NCBI RefSeq assembly: GCF_037890675.1
Contig: NZ_CP149574.1
Location: 1,054,001-1,118,000, forward strand
From: Methylovirgula sp. 4M-Z18
GTDB lineage: Bacteria > Pseudomonadota > Alphaproteobacteria > Rhizobiales > Beijerinckiaceae
Length of the DNA stretch: 64,000 nucleotides
Direction of reading: 5' to 3'
The notes beneath the pieces are model-generated. The model worked only from the letters and a program-made list of their open reading frames with translations. It searched no databases and was not told the origin of the DNA. The position numbers and the translations under genes were made by a program. This document shows positions 45,357 to 55,782 of this stretch, piece after piece. Positions within the stretch are counted from its first letter, which is position 1; every line of letters starts with the position of its first letter.

Positions 45357-46523
45357 TCACGACGCGGCGGCGATGGCCTGCGTCAGATCGCTCCACAAGG
45401 CATCGCTGCCCTCGAGGCCGACATGTAGCCGAACGTTGCTCGGCGGGACTTCGAAGTCGATCGCGGAATTCGGACCCGCATTTTGGGCGCGGGCAACTTG
45501 CGAAGGCACGACGAGGCTTTCGTGGCCGCCCCAGCTCACGCCGAGCTTGAACAGGCGCAGATGATTGACGAAGCGCGGAATATTGACGCCCTCCTTCAGC
45601 TCGAAGGAAAACAGGCTCGACGTACCGGAGAGCGAAGCCGGCAACGTGTTGCCAAGACCCGGATGATGCACCGCCGTGACCTGCGGATGCGCTGCAAGAC
45701 GCCGCGCGACGCTCAAGCCCGCTTCTTCATGTGCTTTCATGCGATAAGGCAACGTGCGCAGGCCGCGGATCAAGAGCCAGGCATCGAAAGGCGACAATTT
45801 GCCACCGAGATAGGGATAGGTGTTCGCCTTGATCCGGGCGATCAATTCCTTCGATCCGGCGACAACACCCGCCACGACATCGCTGTGGCCGCTGATATAT
45901 TTGGAGGCCGAATGCACCACGAGATCGATCCCGTAGGTGAGCGGCCGCTGGAAGATCGGCGTCGCCCAGGAATTGTCGATGACACTGACAATGCCGTGTT
46001 TCTTGGCAAGGGCCGCGAGCGCAGCGAGGTCGCCGACATGCATCATCCAGCTTGTTGGGCTTTCGAGATAAAGCAGTTTGGCGCCCGGCAGGGCGGCAGC
46101 CACCGCTTCTTCATCGCGAATGTCGACATAGGTGACTGTGACGCCGTAACGCTTCAGCAGATTCTGAAACAGGCGATAGGCGTCAGGATAGACGTGACGG
46201 ACACAGACGATCCGGTCGCCCGGCTGGACGAGGGCCATCACGGTCGAGGAGATCGCCGCCATGCCGCTGGCAAATCCCATGGCATCCTCGGCCTGCTCGA
46301 GTTGCGCCAGCATGGTCTCGAAGTGCCGCACCGTCGGGTTGAGGCCGCGCGTGTAGGCCGGCCGCACCTTGGCACCAAGATAGGTCTGCTCCATCTCTTC
46401 ATATGAGCTGAAGGTGAAGAGCGACGTCTGCACGATCGGCGGCACGACCGCGTCGAAGGCGTTTGCCTCATCATGCGCGACGATAAGCGCCGCCCGGTCG
46501 AAAGACGAAGTGCTGTCAATCAT
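45357..46523 (-). CDS. Cys/Met metabolism PLP-dependent enzyme, cystathionine gamma-synthase/lyase family (388 aa)
   Basis: The gamma-family PLP fold is complete. YTRGLNPT contributes Tyr57 and Arg59 for phosphate binding, VIDNSWATP carries Asp183, which contacts the pyridine nitrogen, and HSASKYISGHSD has the Schiff-base Lys208. The family contains cystathionine beta- and gamma-lyases, cystathionine synthases, methionine gamma-lyase and related enzymes, which cannot be told apart safely here. It overlaps the GntR gene by 4 bases and is followed by a CUT1 transporter, an unusual setting that points to catabolism of an imported amino or sulfur compound rather than to methionine synthesis. Confidence 0.88.
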   Translation of the reverse strand: MIDSTSSFDRAALIVAHDEANAFDAVVPPIVQTSLFTFSSYEEMEQTYLGAKVRPAYTRGLNPTVRHFETMLAQLEQAEDAMGFASGMAAISSTVMALVQPGDRIVCVRHVYPDAYRLFQNLLKRYGVTVTYVDIRDEEAVAAALPGAKLLYLESPTSWMMHVGDLAALAALAKKHGIVSVIDNSWATPIFQRPLTYGIDLVVHSASKYISGHSDVVAGVVAGSKELIARIKANTYPYLGGKLSPFDAWLLIRGLRTLPYRMKAHEEAGLSVARRLAAHPQVTAVHHPGLGNTLPASLSGTSSLFSFELKEGVNIPRFVNHLRLFKLGVSWGGHESLVVPSQVARAQNAGPNSAIDFEVPPSNVRLHVGLEGSDALWSDLTQAIAAAS

Positions 46524-47281
46524 TGCGACATATCCTTGATATCTTCCTCGGTGATGGCGAGGATCGCGAGGGTCTTCTCGCGTGCGAGTTCGACATCGCG
46601 TGCCACGATGGCGTCGAACAATTGTCGGTGGAACGGAAAGGAGCGGCGCGCAAAATCCGGCCGGTCGAAGGGCTCGTCGAAAAAGCTCTCGAACGCCTCG
46701 CGCATCTGCTCGAGAATCTGTGGAAACAGCGGATTATGCGTGGCCGCATAGATCGAAAGGTGAAAGGCGAGATCTTCCCGGCCCGCCGTGCCTTTGGTGA
46801 GGTGCACGCTCTCCATCAGCTCGAGCTTTTCCGACATGTTCGCGATGTCCGCATCGGTGCGGCGCAGGGCGGCGAGGGCGCTTGCCTCGACTTCGAGCCC
46901 GCGCCGGATGTCGAGCGTTTGCAGCAGCGCGTCACGTACGGTCGCGGCGTCGATGGAGAGCGGCAGATGCACCGTGTCGAGGGAAATGGGGCGCAGCAGA
47001 TAGGTGCCGCTGCCTTTGCGGGTTTCGACAATGCCGAGCGCCTGCAATTGTCCGAGCACTTCGCGCACGGTGGAACGGCCGACCGCCAGCGCCTCCATCA
47101 ATTGCCGTTCGGTGGGGATCCGGTCGCCTGGTGCGAGGCCGGAGCGTTCGATATAATCCACAACGGCGTTCATCACGGCGCGGCTGCGGCTTGCCGGCGG
47201 CAAGGGCTGCAAATCCAACGGTTCGCGCGCCGCCGATTGGGTGCGCAAATCATTTCCTCCCGTTGGCTGCTTGGTGAGCAC
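46520..47281 (-). CDS. GntR-family regulator, FadR subgroup (253 aa)
   Basis: An N-terminal winged helix-turn-helix (GDRIPTERQLMEALAVGRSTVREVLGQL is the region; key phrase RSTVREVL) is followed by an FCD ligand domain with IRRGLEVEASALAALR. The GTG at 47281 has GAGG at a proper distance (TGAGGGA before it), so I prefer it; an ATG at 47314 would add 11 residues but has no ribosome binding site. It is the first gene of the leftward operon and overlaps the PLP enzyme gene by 4 bases, so it is probably an autoregulated local repressor. The remaining gap to 47576 shows no gene. Confidence 0.9.
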   Translation of the reverse strand: MLTKQPTGGNDLRTQSAAREPLDLQPLPPASRSRAVMNAVVDYIERSGLAPGDRIPTERQLMEALAVGRSTVREVLGQLQALGIVETRKGSGTYLLRPISLDTVHLPLSIDAATVRDALLQTLDIRRGLEVEASALAALRRTDADIANMSEKLELMESVHLTKGTAGREDLAFHLSIYAATHNPLFPQILEQMREAFESFFDEPFDRPDFARRSFPFHRQLFDAIVARDVELAREKTLAILAITEEDIKDMSQ

Positions 47282-47576
47282 GATATCCCTCAGGTCGCCA
47301 AATTGGTCTGACATCTGACGTTAGACGTTTCTTTATGGCTGTCAAGACGGCTGAGCCGATTTTACCTGGGGATAAGGCGGCGATGGGCGTTTGGCCGGCT
47401 GGCGCGCTTAAGGTGCCGGACCTTGCCGGCGCGCGAAGGGGCGCATGGGCGCGATCATATGCGCCTCGCGTCACGACAGGTCTTCGGGGGTGGGCCCCGG
47501 GGACTGGTCTTCGATGGTAGGGAAATCGGTGCTCAGGTGCGGCAGATACCGTCCCGACGGAGCTGGGTGAGGAGGG

Positions 47577-48482
47577 TTATTTTTCCGCTTCCAACATCGC
47601 CCGCGCCTCGCCGAGCGTGGCGATCACTTCGGGCGGCGCCGTCATGGGTTTGAGATTGAGATCGGTGATCGCGGCGCAGATTGCTTCGACGACCATCAGA
47701 CGGGTGAGCCATTTCTGATCGGCCGGAAGCACGTACCATGGCGCAAGTGGCGTCGCCGTCGCCGCGATCGCCCGGGTGTAGGCATCCATATAGGCGTCCC
47801 ATTGCGCGCGTTCGCGCACGTCCGACATGCTGAATTTCCAGTTCTTCGGCGTTTGCTCGAGCCGTTCCAGCAAGCGCCTTTTCTGCTCCTCCTTGCTCAG
47901 ATGCAGGAAGAACTTCATGATCAAGACGCCCTGCCGGGACAGATAGGACTCGAACTGTGCGATATCTTCGAGGCGATGGCGCCAGAAGCTCCCACTATTG
48001 TGCGGCCCGTCGGGAAGCTTCTGCGGTTTCAACAGCTCCTGATGCACGCGCGTGATGAGGACGTCCTCGTAATAGGAGCGGTTAAAAATACCGATCATGC
48101 CTTTTTGCGGCATGGCCTTGTGCGTACGCCAGAGAAAATCATGTGCGAGTTCCTCGGCGCTCGGCTCCCTGAACGAACTGACGCGCACGCCTTGGGGGTT
48201 GATGCCGGACATCACATGCTTGATCGTGCCATCTTTCCCGGCGGCGTCCATCCCCTGCAGGATGATGAGGACCGCATACCGCCCCGTCGCATATAAGAGG
48301 TCCTGATGGGCGGCAAGGCGGTCGATCCCCTGCTGCAACAGGTCTTTTGCTTCCTCTTTATCGATCTGGCCGTCAAAGGGGTCATCCGTCGCATAGTCGG
48401 CGAGCGTGAACTTGTGGCCCGCCGTCACGCGCAGGCGTGACAGCAACTCGACGATCTTCTTCGCACCGTTTTTCCGGAACAT
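47577..48482 (-). CDS. ppk2: Polyphosphate kinase 2 family protein (301 aa)
   Basis: The Walker A-like LQGMDAAGKDGTIKHV near residue 80, the FNRSYYEDVLITRVH block and DIAQFESYLSRQGV are characteristic of one-domain PPK2 enzymes, which phosphorylate nucleoside mono- or diphosphates with polyphosphate. Subclass (I, II or III) is uncertain, so the preferred acceptor is not stated. GGGAGG 9 bases before the ATG at 48482 supports the start. It stands alone, downstream of no obvious partner. Confidence 0.93.
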   Translation of the reverse strand: MFRKNGAKKIVELLSRLRVTAGHKFTLADYATDDPFDGQIDKEEAKDLLQQGIDRLAAHQDLLYATGRYAVLIILQGMDAAGKDGTIKHVMSGINPQGVRVSSFREPSAEELAHDFLWRTHKAMPQKGMIGIFNRSYYEDVLITRVHQELLKPQKLPDGPHNSGSFWRHRLEDIAQFESYLSRQGVLIMKFFLHLSKEEQKRRLLERLEQTPKNWKFSMSDVRERAQWDAYMDAYTRAIAATATPLAPWYVLPADQKWLTRLMVVEAICAAITDLNLKPMTAPPEVIATLGEARAMLEAEK

Positions 48483-48563
48483 CGGTTGTTGCCTCCCTTT
48501 GAATCACCGATCTGATCCGCAGGGGATCGGCACGTCAAGCTCACTCCGAAGCGATATGGGCGT

Positions 48564-49859
48564 CTACTGGCTTGCACCGTCCGTCCAGATCTGCTTACCG
48601 GAAATTTGCGCCGCCGGTTGTGGCTGCTTGTCGGCCAGGAACACGACGAGCCGGCGGCCGTCGGTGAAATAGGTGTCGCCGGTCAGATTGGTGCGCGGCT
48701 CGGAGCTCGGGGCGCCGCCGACGCCCTCAACATAGCCGAATTGCTCGATCAAGCCGGAAAGCAGCAGGTCCTGCAGCAGATAATCCCGGTCAAAATCGAC
48801 ATCGGGCGCGATCTTGTGGGTGGTCAGGTTCCATGTGTGTGCGGTGAAGCGCACGCCGATGTCGCGGCTGATCTGGCCGACCCAGATGCGGTTGGACTGA
48901 AACGTGTTCGGCGTCAGCCAGAGGCGCAAGTGTACCCGTTCGCTGATCGTGGCGCGCGGCTTTTGCAGGGCAATATCTTCTTGCCGGCCGAAGAGATAGA
49001 GCGAGCTGACGGGCGAAGTGAGGTATTCGCCGCGCAACAGGAAGGCGCGCATGGTCTCCAAAATGCTCGCCACGTTCAGCTTGTCGGTGACGTGCCAGCC
49101 GCGCGCGATAAAGGCCTTCATCGGCGTATCGGAATGTTCGATCACCACGAGATTGAGCGGGTCACCCGCGCGGGTATCTTTCGCGTCGGCGGTGCAGCAC
49201 GGCAGGGTCGCGAGCACGGCCTTCAGCTCGTCGAGGTTCAGGTCCTTGATGGTTTCGTGCGGATAGAGTTGCGCCGGCGAAACGTTCTGCCGGAGAATGG
49301 CGGTCCCGGGCACATCGAGCACGAATTCGAAGTGGTTGGTGCGCGTCTTGCCAGTGATCGCGACATTGGCGAATTTGACGCCAGAATCGAGCGTCGCATA
49401 GACGAATCCTTCGGTATGCGAATGCGGCGGCAGCGCGTCGCCGATCTGGCGGCTCTCAAAATAATCGTCACGTGCCTTGTTTTCGCTCCAGGACAACGTG
49501 CCATCAAAGCGATAGGACACCTCGTAGGGCGAGTAAAACGCCGGGTCGAGACGGGCCGTCATCAGGGTGAGGGGCTCGTCGGTGTTGTTGTCGATCGACA
49601 GCCAGACCGGTTGGATCTCATGGGCGCCAAGATTTTCGCCGAAGCTGCGTCTGCTCTCGTCGCGGCTGAGCGCCGCTATCTTCACGACGAGCCCGTCGGC
49701 CGTCTGCATTTGCGCCCGCGCCTTGAAGATGGCGTCGGCGGCCGGATCCGGCGCGAAGCGGAACGCCAGGATCATATTTAGGAGCAGCAAGCATGCCGCG
49801 CCTGCCAGAATCTGCAAAACCCGCTTCCGCCACATGTCCGCTAAAGTCACCTTCCGCAT
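48564..49859 (-). CDS. LssY C-terminal domain protein, membrane anchored (431 aa)
   Basis: One hydrophobic segment near the N-terminus (VLQILAGAACLLLLNMIL) anchors a large, probably periplasmic part. The C-terminal 200 residues match the LssY_C domain: SPVSSLYLFGRQEDIALQKP, LRLWLTPNTF and VWVGQISRDIGVRFT-like text, then TTHKIAPDVD and RDYLLQDLL. The domain occurs in secretion-associated and phosphatase-fused membrane proteins, and its role is unknown. The start is uncertain: ATG 49859 (used), ATG 49835 or an upstream GTG at 49964. Confidence 0.75.
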   Translation of the reverse strand: MRKVTLADMWRKRVLQILAGAACLLLLNMILAFRFAPDPAADAIFKARAQMQTADGLVVKIAALSRDESRRSFGENLGAHEIQPVWLSIDNNTDEPLTLMTARLDPAFYSPYEVSYRFDGTLSWSENKARDDYFESRQIGDALPPHSHTEGFVYATLDSGVKFANVAITGKTRTNHFEFVLDVPGTAILRQNVSPAQLYPHETIKDLNLDELKAVLATLPCCTADAKDTRAGDPLNLVVIEHSDTPMKAFIARGWHVTDKLNVASILETMRAFLLRGEYLTSPVSSLYLFGRQEDIALQKPRATISERVHLRLWLTPNTFQSNRIWVGQISRDIGVRFTAHTWNLTTHKIAPDVDFDRDYLLQDLLLSGLIEQFGYVEGVGGAPSSEPRTNLTGDTYFTDGRRLVVFLADKQPQPAAQISGKQIWTDGASQ

Positions 49860-50033
49860 CGACCGCCCGACCGCATTGCAGTCTTTGGGCCGTGTGGTCA
49901 AGTGCGCCGGCTGCTTTCCATCTTTGGAGAACATCGCCGCGGCCCGATATTCGGGATGATCCACATTTCGATCCGGATCGAAAGATCTCAGGCGGGAAGC
50001 CGGTAGAGTGATGGCGGAAGAAAGGACTTAACA

Positions 50034-50786
50034 ATGCGGAAATTCGCCCATTTCACCGACGCGCATTTAGGCCAGCAGCTCATCGCCGGCGGAAACATCA
50101 CGGCTACCAAAATGCCCTATGCCGACGATCCACTCGCCCATAGGGAGAATTTTCAAACTGTCCTGCGAGATCTCGCCGCAAGACGCATCGAGGACATTGT
50201 CTTCGGCGGGGATATCGGCACGCCGCTTGCGAATGCCTACTTTTTCGAGTGTGTCAGCAGGACGAACGTTCGCCTGCATCTGATCTTGGGCAATCACGAC
50301 ACCTACGCCCAGGTGAAACCCTTCTATTCGCTGGAGACGGCAGGCGACGGCGACGAATTGTTCTATGCGCGGGAGTCGCCGCCATTCCGGTTCATTTTCA
50401 TGGATTCATCCGCCAATGCGGTGAGCGAGCGGCAATTGTCGTGGCTGCAGGAGCAGCTCGAGACGGATCGGCAGATCATCGTGTTCATTCACCATCCGAT
50501 TTTGGATGTCGGCACGCCGCTCGATCGCTCGTCCGCCGCATTGCAGGGGCGGGAGAGCGTCAAGCTGCTGCTGCAACAGGCCAAGAGTGATGTGACCGTC
50601 TTTGCAGGACATTATCATATGGACGTCGAGACTGTCGAAGGGCGCATCAGGCAGTTTCTGACGCCCGCCGTGTCCTATCAGATCGGCCGCGACAATGCGG
50701 AAACCGACACGCGGATCTTCGGCTATCGGCTGATCGAACTTGGATCGGCAGGCTTAGCCACGGAAGTGGTGACGTTCCGGCGATAG
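50034..50786 (+). CDS. Calcineurin-like metallophosphoesterase (250 aa)
   Basis: The metal ligands of the family are present in order: FTDAHLG, GGDIG, GNHDTYAQ, HHP and GHYHMDVE, so a di-metal phosphoesterase active site is complete. It is a small cytoplasmic enzyme of the 3',5'-cyclic nucleotide phosphodiesterase/CpdA-like size class, but the substrate is not predictable. AAAGGA upstream of the ATG supports the start. It is divergent from the LssY_C gene. Confidence 0.88.
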   Translation: MRKFAHFTDAHLGQQLIAGGNITATKMPYADDPLAHRENFQTVLRDLAARRIEDIVFGGDIGTPLANAYFFECVSRTNVRLHLILGNHDTYAQVKPFYSLETAGDGDELFYARESPPFRFIFMDSSANAVSERQLSWLQEQLETDRQIIVFIHHPILDVGTPLDRSSAALQGRESVKLLLQQAKSDVTVFAGHYHMDVETVEGRIRQFLTPAVSYQIGRDNAETDTRIFGYRLIELGSAGLATEVVTFRR

Positions 50787-50968
50787 GTTTCGGAGCGGCG
50801 GGACGCACCCAGCGGACCCTCGTTTCCGGCCGCTCTGCGGGCGCCGGGCTAGCGATTTTGACGGGGCTCCCGGCACCGGGGGTCTTTCAATTGTCGGACA
50901 CGACGGCTAAATGGTGTGGTTGGCGCCGCCGGGCGCATTTGGGTTCGTTAAGAAGGATTGGAGCTCCC

Positions 50969-51241
50969 ATGCGTAAAATGCTTTTGGCCACGGGTCTCAT
51001 TCTGGTGTCGCTGCAACAAGCGCATGCCATTGGCTGTCTTTCCGGTGCGGCCGCGGGTGCGGTGGCTGGCCATTATGCCGGCCATCATGCGGTGGTTGGC
51101 GCGGTCGGCGGTTGCATTGCCGGGCATCACCTGCACAAGATGCAGAAGCAGAAGCGTCTGCAGGAGCAACAACAGCAAAAGCAGATGCAGAACCAGCAGC
51201 AGGCGCCTGCCGGCACCGTGCAGCCGGCTCCGCAGCAATAA
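50969..51241 (+). CDS. Small secreted Gly/Gln-rich protein (90 aa)
   Basis: A signal peptide (MLLATGLILVSLQQAHA) is followed by a Gly/Ala/His segment resembling a glycine-zipper (GAAAGAVAGHYAGHHAVVGAVGG region, about residues 25-48) and a strongly Gln-rich tail. Two cysteines flank the glycine-rich part. GGAG 5 bases before the ATG at 50969 fixes the start. Such proteins are common in this group of bacteria and unassigned; membrane or cell-surface association is likely. A perfect terminator follows. Confidence 0.75.
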   Translation: MRKMLLATGLILVSLQQAHAIGCLSGAAAGAVAGHYAGHHAVVGAVGGCIAGHHLHKMQKQKRLQEQQQQKQMQNQQQAPAGTVQPAPQQ

Positions 51242-51254
51242 TCGTTTTTCATCG

Positions 51255-51285
51255 AACGCCCCGGAAGCTTCCGGGGCGTTTCTTC
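51255..51285 (+). terminator. Intrinsic terminator after the small secreted protein gene
   Basis: AACGCCCCGGAA (51255-51266) pairs with TTCCGGGGCGTT (51269-51280) as a perfect palindrome, followed by TCTTCG. It lies 13 bases behind the stop codon. Confidence 0.85.
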
Positions 51286-51373
51286 GTTGCTGCACCGCCT
51301 GGCGCGGCGAATAAAGCGCCACGTTGGAAGCCGCATAGAGTGGCACGATTCCAAATGGCATAAAGGAACGAGG

Positions 51374-51982
51374 ATGGTTGCGCAGGAAGCAAAACCGTTG
51401 CGGCTGTTCTATGTCCGGCATGGCGAGACCGAATGGGCGCTCTCCGGCAAGCATACGGGCAAGACGGACGTTCCGCTGACCAAGAACGGCGAAGCGGGGG
51501 CGCAGGCGCTGCAGCCCTTGCTGGGCCGCTACACATTCGACCATGTCCTGTCGAGCCCGCGCACGCGCGCCTATTCGACCTGCGTGCTGGCCGGCTACGG
51601 TGATGGCGTACAGATCGATCCCGATTTGGCCGAGTGGGATTACGGCGATTACGAAGGCCTGCGCTCCGCCGAGATCAAAAATGGCCGCCCGGACTGGAGT
51701 GTCTTTCGCGACGGCTGCCCCAACGGTGAGAGCCCGGATGAGATGACGGCGCGGGTCGACCGGGTGATCGCGCGGCTCTCGATGCTCGGCGGAAACATTG
51801 CCCTGTTCTCGCACGGGCATTTCGGCGGTGCCTTGGCGACCAGGTGGCTCGACCTGAAGATGGCCGAAGGCGAGCATTTTCCCTTGCAGCCGGCATCGCT
51901 CAGCATTCTCGGCCCCAATCCAAGCCATCCTGACGTGCGCGTTCTGTCAATGTGGAACGTGCTGCCGCACTTGGTCGCGTGA
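51374..51982 (+). CDS. Histidine phosphatase family protein (202 aa)
   Basis: The phosphoglycerate mutase-like signature LFYVRHGETEW holds the catalytic His16 and Arg15, and the second histidine is in LFSHGHFGG. SSPRTRAYSTC and EWDYGDYEGLRS are also typical. The most likely role is a broad-range phosphatase acting on small phosphate esters; a cofactor-dependent mutase is less likely from length. AAGGA precedes the ATG at 51374 at the proper distance, so the longer upstream frame is not used. It lies 12 bases before anmK and may be co-transcribed. Confidence 0.9.
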   Translation: MVAQEAKPLRLFYVRHGETEWALSGKHTGKTDVPLTKNGEAGAQALQPLLGRYTFDHVLSSPRTRAYSTCVLAGYGDGVQIDPDLAEWDYGDYEGLRSAEIKNGRPDWSVFRDGCPNGESPDEMTARVDRVIARLSMLGGNIALFSHGHFGGALATRWLDLKMAEGEHFPLQPASLSILGPNPSHPDVRVLSMWNVLPHLVA

Positions 51983-51994
51983 GGGTCTGATACG

Positions 51995-53110
51995 ATGACT
52001 CCGATCTGGTCGGTTGGCTTGATGACGGGAACCGTTCTCGACGGCAATATCGATGTCGCGTTGCTCAAGACCGATGGCGAGCGTATCGAGGCTTTCGGCG
52101 CCTTCGCGCTCGTTCCCTATCCCGAAGCGATTCGCGCGATGTTAGAGGAGGCGCAGCATGCGGCGCGCAGCTGGAACTTCGAGGGGCCGGAGCCCGCGAT
52201 CTTCGCCAAGGCCGAGGACGCCCTGACGCGGGCGCAGTCGGCGGCCGTGCAGCAGGTCGTCGCTCAGGCCGGCATGACCATGGCACAGATCGGCGTCGTC
52301 GGCTTTCACGGCCAGACGGTGCTGCATCGTGGCCGCCAGCCCGACCGGCCCGGCGATACGCGCCAGCTCGGCGACGGCGCTCTGATGCACGCGCTTCTCG
52401 GCGTCAAGGTGGTCTACGATTTCCGTACCGCCGACATCCGCGCGGGCGGCCAGGGCGCGCCGCTCGCCGCCATCTACCATGCCGCGCTTCTGGGTGCGGC
52501 GGGGGCGCGGGGCGACAGCGCCATTCTCAATCTCGGCGGCGTCGGCAACATCACGTGGTGGGACGGCAAGAGTGATCTTGTCGCCTTCGACACCGGCCCG
52601 GCCAATGCGCCGATCAACGATTTCGTCAAGGCGCGGGGGCTGGGCGATATGGATCGCGACGGTGCGCTCGCGGCGCGGGGCCGCGTGGACGAAGCCCGGC
52701 TCGCCCGCTTGCTGGACCATCCTTACCTCACGGCGCTCTATCCGAAATCGCTGGACCGGTTCGATTTCACCGCCGCGATGGCTGATGGGCTGGGGGCGGA
52801 GGACGGCGCGGCGTTGTTGACGGCCTTCAGCGCTGCCTGCGTCGGCAGGGCGCTTGATCTGCTGCCGCAGCGGCCGCAAACCCTGTTCGTTTCGGGCGGC
52901 GGCCGCCGCAACCCGACGCTGATGGCGATGCTCGAACAACGGGCCGGGGTGAGTGCGGTGTCCGCCGACACGCTCGGCTGGCGCGGGGACGCGGTGGAGG
53001 CTGAATGCTTCGCGTTCCTCGCGGTCCGCGCGCTCCGGGGCATCCCGATCAGCTTCCCCGCAACCACCGGCGTATCCCAGCCGATGGCCGGCGGGCGCGT
53101 GGCGGGGTGA
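51995..53110 (+). CDS. anmK: Anhydro-N-acetylmuramic acid kinase (371 aa)
   Basis: The start [18 protein letters not shown] is the family's ATP- and sugar-binding phrase. [29 protein letters not shown] and [13 protein letters not shown] follow in the usual order, and [11 protein letters not shown] is near the C-terminus. It phosphorylates and opens 1,6-anhydro-MurNAc from recycled cell wall to MurNAc-6-phosphate. The length is typical. No murQ is adjacent. Confidence 0.95.
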   Translation: MTPIWSVGLMTGTVLDGNIDVALLKTDGERIEAFGAFALVPYPEAIRAMLEEAQHAARSWNFEGPEPAIFAKAEDALTRAQSAAVQQVVAQAGMTMAQIGVVGFHGQTVLHRGRQPDRPGDTRQLGDGALMHALLGVKVVYDFRTADIRAGGQGAPLAAIYHAALLGAAGARGDSAILNLGGVGNITWWDGKSDLVAFDTGPANAPINDFVKARGLGDMDRDGALAARGRVDEARLARLLDHPYLTALYPKSLDRFDFTAAMADGLGAEDGAALLTAFSAACVGRALDLLPQRPQTLFVSGGGRRNPTLMAMLEQRAGVSAVSADTLGWRGDAVEAECFAFLAVRALRGIPISFPATTGVSQPMAGGRVAG

Positions 53111-53194
53111 TATATGTTGCAATGTATTGATTTATATAATTTATTCGCTCTATCAGTTCGTTCCCAATTTTGGTTCTGATGAGAACCTTTTCTT

Positions 53195-53349
53195 GGACCG
53201 CGACCGTCTCGGTCGCACAATGAAGGAGGCCTTGATATTTGAGATGAAGGATAATCATCCAAATCGAGACACTGGGCCGGCGCTTCGCGCCGCTTGCGAC
53301 CGGGACGGTCGCGATCCAAAAAAAACAGACCGGGATGGTCGCGGTCCTA
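53195..53349. repeat. Three copies of a short palindromic repeat
   Basis: GCGACCG with CGGTCGC around a 3-base loop occurs at 53200-53216 and 53296-53312, and a weaker copy lies at about 53328-53347. All carry the wider consensus GGACCGCGACCGTCCCGG on one strand or the other. They sit in the groES upstream gap, well before its promoter, and resemble dispersed REP-like elements. Beyond these and the promoter, the 53111-53654 gap shows no gene. Confidence 0.6.
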
Positions 53350-53530
53350 AAAAGCTCGGCTTGGGAGTTGCTCCTTATCCGCTCGCAGCGCCAAATGTTC
53401 TCTTTATGTTCTAAGTCCGGAGCGCGCGCTTGTCAAACCATTTGTTGGTCGGCACGCGACAAGGTGCAGCCTAAGTCTGGCGGACAGCCGCCGGTCTTAA
53501 CTTTTGAGCGGAATTCAAAAATTCCTCCCC

Positions 53531-53598
53531 TTGACACAATTTGGGCCCGCGCCTATCTGAGCGGCAACCTGTTAGCACTCTCTTTGAGCGAGTGCTAA
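53531..53598 (+). promoter_or_regulatory. groESL promoter and CIRCE element (HrcA binding site)
   Basis: TTAGCACTC (53572-53580), nine bases, and GAGTGCTAA (53590-53598) form the perfect CIRCE inverted repeat, bound by the repressor HrcA. TTGACA at 53531-53536 and TATCTG at 53554-53559, 17 bases apart, form the likely -35 and -10 boxes just upstream. Heat-shock control of groES-groEL by HrcA is therefore expected; hrcA itself is not in the window. Confidence 0.95.
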
Positions 53599-53654
53599 TG
53601 GTCGGCCGCCATCGGCGGCTGTCTCGCAAAATTACCAACTAGGGAAGCGAACAC

Positions 53655-53942
53655 ATGAAATTCCGTCCCCTGCACGACCGTGTTGTCGTTCGTCGCCTCG
53701 ACAGCGAAGAAAAGACCAAAGGCGGTATCATCATCCCCGACACCGCTAAGGAAAAGCCGCAAGAGGGCGAAGTGATCGCCGTCGGCTCGGGCGCTCGCGA
53801 CGAGGCCGGCAAGCTGGTCGCGCTCGACGTCAAGAAGGGCGACAAGGTCCTGTTCGGCAAGTGGTCCGGCACGGAAGTGAAGATCGACGGTCAAGAACTC
53901 CTGATCATGAAGGAGTCTGACATCATGGGCATCATCGGCTAA
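53655..53942 (+). CDS. groES: Co-chaperonin GroES (95 aa)
   Basis: The sequence begins [16 protein letters not shown] and has the mobile-loop region [20 protein letters not shown] and the roof region, all typical of the 10-kDa chaperonin; the length is canonical. It caps the GroEL ring in the cytoplasm during ATP-driven protein folding. It is the first gene of a two-gene operon behind the CIRCE element, with AGGGAAG just upstream of the ATG. Confidence 0.98.
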   Translation: MKFRPLHDRVVVRRLDSEEKTKGGIIIPDTAKEKPQEGEVIAVGSGARDEAGKLVALDVKKGDKVLFGKWSGTEVKIDGQELLIMKESDIMGIIG

Positions 53943-55637
<1,695 letters not shown>

Positions 55638-55664
55638 GAAATCCCGCTTTTGCAAGAATAGAAG

Positions 55665-55693
55665 AGGCCGCTCGACAAGAGCGGCCTTTTTTA
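55665..55693 (+). terminator. Intrinsic terminator of the groESL operon
   Basis: AGGCCGCTC (55665-55673) pairs with GAGCGGCCT (55679-55687) around a GACAA loop and is followed by a run of T to 55692. It starts 27 bases after the groEL stop. Confidence 0.95.
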
Positions 55694-55782
55694 TGACAAT
55701 TCTTTAAGGATCGGGTTCTTATTTTCGCCCTCAAGCTCTGAGACTTGTTCCTGCCCGTTTCTCCTTTGCAATGAAGGCCCCC

